The notes under the pieces were generated by a model. That model ran no database searches. It was not told the DNA's origin and saw nothing but the letters and a program-made list of their open reading frames with translations. Shown here piece after piece: positions 16,573-25,298 of a DNA stretch of 64,000 nt. This DNA comes from Bacteroidia bacterium. Lineage in GTDB: Bacteria; Bacteroidota; Bacteroidia; 2-12-FULL-35-15. The translations under genes and the position numbers were made by a program. Where the stretch lies: NCBI GenBank assembly GCA_030654175.1, contig JAURXZ010000035.1, positions 434,001-498,000 of the forward strand, read 5' to 3'. How positions within the stretch are numbered: the first letter of the stretch is position 1; every line of letters starts with the position of its first letter.

Positions 16573-17904
16573 TTACATTGATTCAACTAACTCCTGATAG
16601 TAATCTAAACCCAAATGCGTAATTAAGTCTTCTCCCATCATGTGTCTTAAAGTATTTTGCAACTTGATTAATTGTTTAAAAATATCATGTTCAGGCTTTA
16701 AACCTTCAGCAGTTTGAGGTGATTTTAAATAAAATGAAAGCCATTCTTGAATACCATCCATTTCGGCACGTTTAGCCAAATCCATAAACAAAGCAAGATC
16801 TAAAACAATTGGTGCTGCTAAAATTGAATCTCTGCACAAAAAATTAATTTTAATTTGCATTGGATAACCCATCCAACCGAAAATATCAATATTGTCCCAA
16901 CTTTCTTTATTATCTCCTCTTGGCGGGTAATAATTTATTCTTACTTTATGATACATATCTCCATATAAAGTAGGATTGGATTCAGGTTGGAAAATTTCAT
17001 CTAATACACTTAATTTTGAAACCTCTTTTGTTTTGAAATTTTCAGGATCGTCCAAGACTTTTCCGTCTCTATTACCCAATATATTTGTAGAAAACCATCC
17101 ACTCACACCTAAAGCTCTTGCATGCAAACCCGGTGCAACTATCGTTTTCATTAATGTTTGTCCTGTTTTAAAATCTTTTCCGGCTATTGGTGTTTTCGTT
17201 TGCTTAGATAATTCTATTAAAGCAGGAATATCGACAGTTAAATTTGGTGCGCCATTAGCAAAAGGAATTCCTAATTTAAGGGCAGCGTATGCATAAATCA
17301 TACTTGGAGCAATTCGTTCATCATTATTTTTTAGTGCTTTTTCAAATTCTTCAATGCTATTATGAATATTCGTTGGCTCAATATATTTTTCGGTAGAAGC
17401 ACACCAAACAATAACAAGTCTCTCGCAATTATTTATGGCCTTGAATTTTTCCATGTCTTTCATTAAAGCCAATGCCAAATCATACTTTGTAGTTTCTTTT
17501 TTGATGTTTGTACCAATGATGTTTTTTACATAGTTTGGATCAAACACTGCTGACATTGGTTTTATTTGTTCTAGTTCTGTTTTTAATTCTGCCAATTGAT
17601 GTAATTCCAAAACACTTGCATTAACAGCGGCTTCATATACATTATCTTCATAGATATCCCAACCTCCAAAAACAATGTCGCTTAATTTAGCCAAAGGCAC
17701 AAAGTCCTTAATTAAAGGATTGCGATTTTCGGTACGTTTACCTAATCTTATACTACTCATTTGTGTTAAGGAACCTATTGGTTGAGATTTACCTTTTTTT
17801 ATAGCTTCTACGCCTGCAATAAGAGTTGTAGCAACTGCTCCTAAACCTGGCATTAAAATTCCTAATTTCCCCTTTGCCTCTGTGGGCTTTTTAATTACAT
17901 CCAT
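16573..17904 (-). CDS. myo-Inositol-1(3)-phosphate synthase
   Basis: 443 residues. It begins with an NAD-binding glycine-rich region (LGILMPGLGAVATTLIAGVEAI). VIVWCASTEKY, SWFSTNILGNRDGKVLDDPENFKTKE and NFLCRDSILAAPIVLDLALFMDLAKRAE are the conserved active-site regions of inositol-phosphate synthases. It cyclises glucose-6-phosphate to inositol-3-phosphate with transient NAD reduction, in the cytosol. It is the committed enzyme for inositol lipids and sits centrally in the operon, between the sphingolipid half and the phosphatidyl-inositol half. No inositol monophosphatase gene is nearby, so the phosphate is probably removed at the lipid stage. Confidence 0.92.
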   Translation of the reverse strand: MDVIKKPTEAKGKLGILMPGLGAVATTLIAGVEAIKKGKSQPIGSLTQMSSIRLGKRTENRNPLIKDFVPLAKLSDIVFGGWDIYEDNVYEAAVNASVLELHQLAELKTELEQIKPMSAVFDPNYVKNIIGTNIKKETTKYDLALALMKDMEKFKAINNCERLVIVWCASTEKYIEPTNIHNSIEEFEKALKNNDERIAPSMIYAYAALKLGIPFANGAPNLTVDIPALIELSKQTKTPIAGKDFKTGQTLMKTIVAPGLHARALGVSGWFSTNILGNRDGKVLDDPENFKTKEVSKLSVLDEIFQPESNPTLYGDMYHKVRINYYPPRGDNKESWDNIDIFGWMGYPMQIKINFLCRDSILAAPIVLDLALFMDLAKRAEMDGIQEWLSFYLKSPQTAEGLKPEHDIFKQLIKLQNTLRHMMGEDLITHLGLDYYQELVESM

Positions 17905-17922
17905 TTTATTTATTTTTAATTA

Positions 17923-18918
17923 TTAGATCCACTTATTTTGTTTGTACCATTCAACTGTTTTTTTAACTCCACTTTCTAAATCATGCTTTGCTTGAAACTG
18001 AAAGTGATGTGTTGTTTTTGTCATTTCACAATTCCAACTTTCTGCCACTAATTCATTATATTTTTCCAAATTTAAAGGGCTTGTTTTACCTGTAATTGCA
18101 CTGATATACTGGGAAAAAAATGCAACAATTCTTACTATCGCTAATGGAAACTTAATATTTACTGGTTTTTTATTTAAAGCATTGCTAATTGCTATTGAAA
18201 AAGCATGCTTATCATATATTTTTCCATCAGAAGCAAAATAGATTTCATTTTCTACATCACTAATTGTTGCACGTAAAATTAATCTTACCAAATCTCTAAC
18301 ATAAATAAAAGTCAATTCTTGCTTATGATTTCCTAAAACAGGATTAATGTTTTTATTGATAAATTTGAATACTGTGTATAAATCTTTTTCTCCAGGACCA
18401 TAAACTGCTGTAGGACGAATAATAATATAAGCTAAGCCGGAATTTTTTATTAGATGTTCCGCTTGTAATTTACTTTGTCCATAAACCGTGATCGGATTTT
18501 GATGTGAAACCTTAATTTGATCATTTGCTTTTACGGGACCACTGGCTGCAAGACTGCTAATGAAAATGATTTTTTTAGGGGTTATATTAGATAATTTAAG
18601 AGCGTTAATTAAGTTTTCGGTTCCGTGATAATTTGTTGCGAAAAAATCTTTTTTTGAGTTTGACTTTGTTAATGCAGCTGTGTGAATTACATAATCAATA
18701 GTGACCTTATTTTTATAAAAGTTAGAAAAAACTGAAAACAAGCTTTCTTCGTTGTTTATATCACCATATACAATGGTTGCATTTTTTAAATATTTTATGC
18801 TGCTACTTTTTCTTACCATTGCATATACTTCAAATTGCTGTTGCAAAGCAATTTCAACCAAGTGAGTTCCAACAAAGCCACTAGCGCCAGTAATTAATAT
18901 TTTAACTTTTTTATCCAT
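17923..18918 (-). CDS. NAD-dependent epimerase/reductase (ceramide reductase candidate)
   Basis: 331 residues of the extended SDR family. ILITGASGFVGTHLVEIALQQ is the Rossmann motif, VYGDINNEESL and HTAALTKSNSK follow, and YGQSKLQAEHL holds the YxxxK catalytic pair. IIRPTAVYGPGEKDLY is typical. It sits between inositol-phosphate synthase and the GNAT/serine palmitoyltransferase genes. In Caulobacter an epimerase-family enzyme (CerR) reduces oxidised ceramide, so a keto-reductase role in dihydroceramide synthesis is the best guess. A sugar-nucleotide role is possible but not supported by neighbours. Confidence 0.8.
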   Translation of the reverse strand: MDKKVKILITGASGFVGTHLVEIALQQQFEVYAMVRKSSSIKYLKNATIVYGDINNEESLFSVFSNFYKNKVTIDYVIHTAALTKSNSKKDFFATNYHGTENLINALKLSNITPKKIIFISSLAASGPVKANDQIKVSHQNPITVYGQSKLQAEHLIKNSGLAYIIIRPTAVYGPGEKDLYTVFKFINKNINPVLGNHKQELTFIYVRDLVRLILRATISDVENEIYFASDGKIYDKHAFSIAISNALNKKPVNIKFPLAIVRIVAFFSQYISAITGKTSPLNLEKYNELVAESWNCEMTKTTHHFQFQAKHDLESGVKKTVEWYKQNKWI

Positions 18919-20039
18919 TATAAATGCTTCATGTAAGATCTACGTCTCATGTGTTGTCTGGCATCATAACCATTAGTAAACATCAGAAGTGAGTTTTTAT
19001 TTTCCTCTAATACATGACTAGATATAGTGGTTTTTACGCCATTATCAATAAAAGCTTGCATCATGTGTGCGTAAAAAATTGCCGGAACACCTTTGCTTTT
19101 ATATTCATCTTTAACTGCCTGTAATAGTAAATCGGCAGTATCATTCTTTTTCATGTCTTTTAAAATATGAATGAATCCAAATGGAAAAAGTTTGCCTTTT
19201 GCTTTCATTAAAGCTTTTGACAAGGATAAAAAACCCAAGCCAAAACCAACAACTTCGTTATTTTTATCGACAACAAAACTTACATACTTTGGATTGACCA
19301 TTGAAAAATATAGATTTACATAGTGTTTAATTTGTTTTTCAGTAAGAGGAACAAAACCATATAAATTTTTAAATGCTTGGTTTAGTACACTAAACATTTG
19401 GTCTGCGTACGGTAATATCTCTTTAGCTGTTTTAAAATTTAAAATCATTAAACCATATTTTGTTTGAACAAGTTCTGAAATTCGTTTTACCTTCTCGGGT
19501 ATTTCATTTGGAACCTTTATTTCATACTGAACCCAATCCACATCTTTTGAGTAACCATGTTTTTCTAAATGAACCGGATAGTAAGGGTAGTTATAAATAA
19601 CCGCTTGTGTTCCTATTTCATTAAAACCCTCAACTAACATGCCTTCTAAATCCATGTCGCTAAAACCAAGTGGACCTTGAACTTTTGACATTCCATGTGA
19701 TTTACCCCATTCTTCAACTGTTTTTAAAAGAGTCTCAGATACTTTCGCATCATCAATAAAATCAATCCAACCAAAACGGACAACGTTTTCATTCCACACT
19801 TCATTTGATCTATGATTTATTATACCAGCAATTCTGCCAACAATTTCATTATGTTTATAGACAAGCCATAGTTTTGCCTCACAAAAATCAAACGCAGGAT
19901 TTATTTTAGATGATAGAGCCGATTTTTCATAAGTATGTAGCTGTGGAACTCTATATTTATTCCCCTTATATAATTTGTCAGGAAAAGAAATAAACCTTTT
20001 TAAATCTTTATCACTATTTACTTCGGCTACGCGTATCAT
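18918..20039 (-). CDS. GNAT-family acyltransferase (bacterial ceramide synthase candidate)
   Basis: 373 residues. The protein is a GNAT-like fold: WLVYKHNEIVGRIAGIINHRSNE in the first half, GPLGFSDMDLEGMLVEGFNE, then SFVVDKNNEVVGFGLGFLSLSKAL in the second, and ANDxxSSH-like VKTTISSHVLEENKNSLLMFTNGY near the end. This class of large GNAT protein neighbours serine palmitoyltransferase in sphingolipid producers, and in Caulobacter the N-acyltransferase making ceramide is a GNAT. It probably acylates the sphingoid base. The start overlaps 3-4 bp from the serine palmitoyltransferase stop; the stop overlaps the reductase start. Confidence 0.75.
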   Translation of the reverse strand: MIRVAEVNSDKDLKRFISFPDKLYKGNKYRVPQLHTYEKSALSSKINPAFDFCEAKLWLVYKHNEIVGRIAGIINHRSNEVWNENVVRFGWIDFIDDAKVSETLLKTVEEWGKSHGMSKVQGPLGFSDMDLEGMLVEGFNEIGTQAVIYNYPYYPVHLEKHGYSKDVDWVQYEIKVPNEIPEKVKRISELVQTKYGLMILNFKTAKEILPYADQMFSVLNQAFKNLYGFVPLTEKQIKHYVNLYFSMVNPKYVSFVVDKNNEVVGFGLGFLSLSKALMKAKGKLFPFGFIHILKDMKKNDTADLLLQAVKDEYKSKGVPAIFYAHMMQAFIDNGVKTTISSHVLEENKNSLLMFTNGYDARQHMRRRSYMKHL

Positions 20040-20042
20040 ATA

Positions 20043-21254
<1,212 letters not shown>

Positions 21255-21307
21255 TTAAATCCTTTTATTCCTTGTTTTTTCATAATTACTTAGAAGTATA
21301 ATTACAT

Positions 21308-21646
21308 TTATCTGCTAGTATTCTTAGGAACCATGCTCATTGTTATTAAGTATTTTAAGAGGGTTTCCTGCGCTTTGCTATCTATGACTTCTTTACCCTT
21401 TCTTTTGTTTAGTTTTTTGACCAAGTGTGGAACTATTTCTTTCCATTGCTCCTCGTTTCGTGATGCAGGATCCTTGAGTATTCTCCAATTCTGTTCGTAA
21501 ATAGATTTACCTGCCATGAGCTCATTCCAAGTATAACCAGGGTACTTGGCTGAAACTCTGTTTACATCCGTTTGTGTTGGCAATAACAGTTTAGCACTGC
21601 AAGCAGTTAAAGCAATAAAAAGAAATAATGGAAGTGTTTTTTTCAT
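21308..21646 (-). CDS. Lipoprotein resembling a cytochrome c domain without the haem motif
   Basis: 112 residues. A lipoprotein signal (LPLFLFIALTACSAK) precedes a domain whose pattern (YPGYTWNELMAGKSIYEQN ... LKDPASRNEEQWKEIVPHLVKKLNK) matches small c-type cytochromes. The expected CxxCH is absent, with NWRIL at that place. The distal part (TLLKYLITMS MVPKN) keeps a possible Met ligand. It is the first gene before serine palmitoyltransferase on the same strand. It may be a haem-free relic or a repurposed periplasmic domain. Confidence 0.65.
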   Translation of the reverse strand: MKKTLPLFLFIALTACSAKLLLPTQTDVNRVSAKYPGYTWNELMAGKSIYEQNWRILKDPASRNEEQWKEIVPHLVKKLNKRKGKEVIDSKAQETLLKYLITMSMVPKNTSR

Positions 21647-21773
21647 ATCATCTAACTTTTAAGGCCTTTTATCGGGACGTATTTTTTTGATAGGATAAAT
21701 TTTTCATATTTCGTTCATTCTGTTGTTAGCATTTCGTGGTCTCTTATTAATCACCTAAGTAAATCCAATAAAA

Positions 21774-21841
21774 AGGTCCCGTACGGATTTGAACCGTATC
21801 TGCCTCCTGTAAAGAGACGCACTGCCTTTCAGACCGGGACC
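21774..21841 (-). tRNA. tRNA-like gene, anticodon TAC (Val-like), reduced D arm
   Basis: On the minus strand, GGTCCCG pairs with CGGGACC as a full 7-bp acceptor stem. The T arm is TACGG-TTCAAAT-CCGTA. The anticodon stem GTCTC/GAGGC has loop TTTACAG, so the anticodon reads TAC. The D arm is only a 3-bp CTG/CAG stem with a 5-base loop, and the variable region is 3 bases, giving 68 nt in total. It lacks the GG of a normal D loop in the expected place. It may be a divergent mobile-element tRNA or a degenerate copy. Confidence 0.45.
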
Positions 21842-21966
21842 AATACTTTGAAAATTATTTTTCATTTATTTTTTTGTCAATGAGATAACTGTTTTAGTAT
21901 ATATTGTAAGCTATATAATTAGTTACTATGATATAGTGTCATAGGAAACTATTTAGATAAATTTTT

Positions 21967-22410
21967 TTAGTTTTTACATTTTGTTTTAATATTATCTAAT
22001 ACCCGCATACAAATTTCCAAGTCTTTCTTACTTATTCCTTTAGTGATGAACTCTTCTTCTTCCATATATAATTTATGAACACCTTCTATAATTTTATAGC
22101 CCGAAGGGGTTAATTCAATTACATTTTTACGCCTGTCTTCCGGAGCCGGAACTCTTTTTAAATATTTTTTCTGTTCAAGAATATCAATTGTTTTAAGAAT
22201 GGCTGATTTTGTTTTATCCAAAGCAATTGCAATATCTTGTTGAATGATTTCTTGCCTTTCATTTCGAGATAAAAAATGTAGAATTGCCAATTGGTCAAAA
22301 GAAAGATCGCTTGTGAATGAAGTAAATCTGCTATTAATTTTTTTAATTAATAATTTACCGGAATAAACAATTTTATAACCTAAAGCATCTTGCATTTCTT
22401 TACATTTCAT
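21967..22410 (-). CDS. MarR-family regulator
   Basis: About 147 residues from ATG 22410. FDQLAILHFLSRNERQEIIQQDIAIALDKTKSAILKTIDILEQKKYLKRVPAPEDRRKNVIELTPSGYKI is a complete winged-helix MarR domain with the DRR wing motif. A start at 22500 would include a TACCTTTG promoter box (22437-22444) inside the coding region, so the shorter start is chosen. It is divergent from the operon at 22671 and likely controls it. It is paralogous to the MarR protein at 28535. Confidence 0.85.
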   Translation of the reverse strand: MKCKEMQDALGYKIVYSGKLLIKKINSRFTSFTSDLSFDQLAILHFLSRNERQEIIQQDIAIALDKTKSAILKTIDILEQKKYLKRVPAPEDRRKNVIELTPSGYKIIEGVHKLYMEEEEFITKGISKKDLEICMRVLDNIKTKCKN

Positions 22411-22436
22411 TTGAAATAGTTTACTGGTTAACTGTT

Positions 22437-22444
22437 CAAAGGTA
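22437..22444 (-). promoter_or_regulatory. -7 promoter box for the MarR gene
   Basis: TACCTTTG on the minus strand, about 27 bp before ATG 22410. It matches TAnnTTTG exactly and argues for the short start of the regulator. Confidence 0.6.
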
Positions 22445-22608
22445 CAAATAAAATCAATATTTTGAGAAAAATCCAAAAAAAATTTAATGCTGTACTTCAA
22501 GATTGATTAACTTTTCAGTTCTATCTATTTTGTTTTTTAGTTTCTCTTCTGCTAGCAAATAGCATAACTGATTGTTTGTCAATAAAATACAATCAAATTA
22601 TCAAATTC

Positions 22609-22650
22609 GTTTAAACAATATATGTTTAAACATATAAATTAGTACCTTTG
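22609..22650 (+). promoter_or_regulatory. Paired GTTTAAAC operator and promoter for the 22671 operon
   Basis: Two palindromic GTTTAAAC boxes (22609-22616 and 22624-22631) are separated by 7 bp, followed by TACCTTTG at 22643-22650. The boxes cover the expected -33 region, so a bound regulator should block or control transcription. Two further copies of this arrangement, with the same 15-bp period, lie at 27884 and 35603. Confidence 0.75.
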
Positions 22651-22670
22651 CTTGAAATATTAACTAAAAA

Positions 22671-23030
22671 ATGAATCCAATGAACTTAAAAGAAAAAATT
22701 GAAGAGTTGAATCAAATGATTCTTACCGGAAAACAAATGGATGCTTTTGAAAAGTATTACCATGAAGATGTTGTAATGCAGGAAAACTCTAATCCACCTA
22801 CAGTTGGAAAATCTGCAAATCGAGAAAGAGAGTTACAGGCTATGCAAATGATTGAAGCCTTTCATGGCGCGGAAGTAAAATCAGTTGCTGTTGGTGATAA
22901 TGTAACAACATCTGAATGGGAAATGGATGTTACTTATAAAGGCGCTCCTCGTATGAAAATGTGCCAGGTTGCAGTGCAGAAATGGAAAGATGGGAAAATT
23001 ATTAACGAACGTTTTTATTATTCAAACTAA
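22671..23030 (+). CDS. SnoaL/NTF2-like protein
   Basis: 119 residues with the cone-shaped NTF2-like pattern. LKEKIEELNQMILTGKQMDAFEKYYHEDVVMQENSNPPTVGKSANRERE is the helical N-terminus with the typical FxxYYxEDVxMxE segment. VAVGDNVTTSEWEMDVTYKGAPRMKMCQVAVQKWKDGKIINERFYY is the beta-sheet. Such proteins are often ligand-binding or isomerase domains in stress or redox operons. It is first in a plus-strand run that follows the GTTTAAAC operator. Confidence 0.75.
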   Translation: MNPMNLKEKIEELNQMILTGKQMDAFEKYYHEDVVMQENSNPPTVGKSANRERELQAMQMIEAFHGAEVKSVAVGDNVTTSEWEMDVTYKGAPRMKMCQVAVQKWKDGKIINERFYYSN

Positions 23031-23045
23031 TTAAATAATTTAAGA

Positions 23046-23501
23046 ATGAAAGCAAAAGCAATTTCAATAAATTCTGAAACTCTTTTTATGTTGGAGTTTC
23101 AAGAAAACAAGAATAACAATGACTCGGATAACCACTACATTCCGGGAGCATGTAATATTGGCCGCGAGGAAATAAAAAGGAGAAAAATGGCAACCATCTT
23201 TTCTGCTATACTAACAATTGCGGTGATTGTTTTAATACTTACGCTTGATGCAAACAAAATTTGGAGATTACTCCTTTTCATACCTGCGACCTCGCTTGGT
23301 GTGAGCTTTCAGCAATGGTACTTTAAGTTTTGTGTGGCCTTCGGAATAAAAGGGGTGTTCAATTTCGGAGACATCGGCAAAACATTTTCCATTGAGCAAA
23401 AGGAAAATTACAGAAAGGATCGTATTAAGGCATGGCAAATGATTATATCGGGTATGGTATTTGGTTTGATATTAGCCTTGATTTTTTATTTTATGCCTTG
23501 A
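23046..23501 (+). CDS. Small membrane protein, unknown
   Basis: 151 residues. A soluble N-terminus includes YIPGACNIGREEIKRRK. Membrane segments follow at about 50-68 (ATIFSAILTIAVIVLILTL), 72-88 and the C-terminus (MIISGMVFGLILALIFYFMP). The PGACNIGxxEIxxR motif followed by transmembrane helices looks like a conserved family of Bacteroidota, but I cannot name it. It lies 15 bp after the SnoaL-like gene in the same operon. Confidence 0.6.
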   Translation: MKAKAISINSETLFMLEFQENKNNNDSDNHYIPGACNIGREEIKRRKMATIFSAILTIAVIVLILTLDANKIWRLLLFIPATSLGVSFQQWYFKFCVAFGIKGVFNFGDIGKTFSIEQKENYRKDRIKAWQMIISGMVFGLILALIFYFMP

Positions 23502-23538
23502 ATGGAGGAGGTAACAATTATTTAAGAACTTTAAAAAA

Positions 23539-23769
23539 ATGGGGCAAAAAAAACACATAGATGAAAAGATGAAAGAGTTTGCTATGAATATTGAAGAATT
23601 TACTATCGGACAAACTATTATTGATTCAGACAACACCCGTTGCGAAATATCCAATAAGACAATTAATAGTATTGAAGTTTCAATTATACGAAAAAGTGAA
23701 AAAGGAAGCAACTGTAAGCAATGGTTTGATATGAAACAATTTAATAAAAGATTTAAAATTTTGAATTAG
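23539..23769 (+). CDS. Small hypothetical protein
   Basis: 76 residues, charged and cytoplasmic, with MKEFAMNIEEFTIGQTIIDSDN and a basic C-terminus (WFDMKQFNKRFKILN). It continues the same plus-strand run with a 37-bp gap. No family recognised. A single ORF of this size in the gap with an ATG and Bacteroidota-like codon use supports it moderately. Confidence 0.5.
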   Translation: MGQKKHIDEKMKEFAMNIEEFTIGQTIIDSDNTRCEISNKTINSIEVSIIRKSEKGSNCKQWFDMKQFNKRFKILN

Positions 23770-23886
23770 AAAAATTTTAATGCGTTTTTGGGTAAATTAT
23801 TATTATGGTGTACCCAAGACAAAACAGAAACCATTAGTGAATCGAAATTTTAAAATAATAACTCCAAAACTTAAATAATAATAACT

Positions 23887-24270
23887 ATGGAAACAAACCA
23901 AATGTCAAAAACAAGAAAAATCATAAACTGGATATTTGTAGGACTCATGTCCGCATTATTCATTATGAGTGCAACCATGAAGCTAATGGCAGGTGCAGAC
24001 GCAGAAATTGCTGTGAACTTTGTCAAGTGGGGGTTAGAAGGTAAACTTATGTTAATAGGGATGGGCGAACTCATTGCTGCCATTTTGTTTCTGATTCCAA
24101 GAACATCATCATTAGGAGTTTTGTTGCTCTCTGCTCATTTGGGAGGTTCAATTGCAACACACATGGAACATGGAGAAATGTTCATTCCTCAAGTAATTAT
24201 GTTGTTATTAGTTTGGGTTGCCAATTATTTACGTAATCCGGAAATGCTCGCTTCGTTCACAAAAAAATAA
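23887..24270 (+). CDS. DoxX-family membrane protein
   Basis: 127 residues with four membrane segments: IINWIFVGLMSALFIMSATMKLM, LMLIGMGELIAAILFLIP, LGVLLLSAHLGGSIATHM and VIMLLLVWVANYLR. LSAHLGGSIATHMEHGE is a DoxX/DoxX-like signature. Members associate with oxidative and thiol stress or quinone enzymes. It lies 4 bp before the dioxygenase-like gene. Confidence 0.8.
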   Translation: METNQMSKTRKIINWIFVGLMSALFIMSATMKLMAGADAEIAVNFVKWGLEGKLMLIGMGELIAAILFLIPRTSSLGVLLLSAHLGGSIATHMEHGEMFIPQVIMLLLVWVANYLRNPEMLASFTKK

Positions 24271-24274
24271 TTTC

Positions 24275-25165
24275 ATGGAACGCAAAGATTTTTTAAAACT
24301 TATAGCGTTAGCCCCATTAGTCACTCATAATATGAAGCTACAGGCATTTTCAAAAATAACTTCTTCATTTTCTTCAACTAAGAAAATGCCTGTACTTTTT
24401 ACATCACATGGAAATCCAATGGACATACCACTTGGGTTAAATGCAAATCCGTTTCTAACAAGTTTAACAGAAGTAGGAGAAAAAATCAGGAAAGAGCACG
24501 AAATAAAAGCTGTCTTAATTGTCTCAGCCCATTGGTGTACGAAAGGAACCCTTGTTAATGTGAGCGCATCACCTGAAACCATTTATGATTATTATGGTTT
24601 TCCGCCCGAATATTATACTCAGAAATACCTTGCTCCCGGTTCACCAGAAACGGCTAGGGAAGTAACCAAGCTTATTTCAAAAGTTAAGGAAACAACAGAG
24701 TGGGGTTTAGATCATGGTGCATGGCCTATGCTTAAACACATGTTCCCAAAAGCTGATGTTCCGGTTTTTGAGATGAGTATTGATTATTACCAATCCGCAC
24801 AATATCATTTTGATTTAGCAAAACAACTCAAACCACTGCGAGATAAGGGTGTTTTAATTATTGGCAGCGGTGCGGTTGTGCATAATATAAAAGAAGCAGG
24901 GAAACGCTTTTTTAATGGCAATATGAAGCCTTATGGTTGGGATATAGAGTTTGATCAATGGATAAAACAACAATTGGATAAACGAGATATACAAAGCATA
25001 GTCAATTACGAAAAAAATAAATTAGGCTTGATGGCTGCTCCTACTCCCGACCATTTTGTTCCTTTAATATACAGTTTAGCATTAATGGAAAAGGATGAAA
25101 GTCTTGAGCATACTTTTGAAGAAATTCTCCCAGCGTTCAGCAACAGGGGTTTTCGCATAGGTTAA
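24275..25165 (+). CDS. DODA-type extradiol ring-cleavage dioxygenase (YgiD-like)
   Basis: About 296 residues from ATG 24275. The catalytic block is PVLFTSHGNPMDIPLG. AVLIVSAHWCTKGTLVN contains the second metal histidine. ETTEWGLDHGAWPMLKHMFPKADVP is typical, and LIIGSGAVVHNIKEAG and APTPDHFVPLIYSLALM complete the LigB fold. Such enzymes open catechol rings such as DOPA with a metal and oxygen. The N-terminus (DFLKLIALAPLVTHN) resembles a weak signal or Tat-like leader. It is followed by the CrtI-like gene 133 bp later. Confidence 0.82.
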   Translation: MERKDFLKLIALAPLVTHNMKLQAFSKITSSFSSTKKMPVLFTSHGNPMDIPLGLNANPFLTSLTEVGEKIRKEHEIKAVLIVSAHWCTKGTLVNVSASPETIYDYYGFPPEYYTQKYLAPGSPETAREVTKLISKVKETTEWGLDHGAWPMLKHMFPKADVPVFEMSIDYYQSAQYHFDLAKQLKPLRDKGVLIIGSGAVVHNIKEAGKRFFNGNMKPYGWDIEFDQWIKQQLDKRDIQSIVNYEKNKLGLMAAPTPDHFVPLIYSLALMEKDESLEHTFEEILPAFSNRGFRIG

Positions 25166-25298
25166 AAGATTATGAAGTCTTATCATTTAAGTAAAATATA
25201 TGGGCTGGCGGTTGCAGTTTGATTTTTAGAATAGTTTGCTGTTCCATGTAAACAGTTACTGAAACATCTGCAATACCGGCCCTCCAATACTTTTGAAA

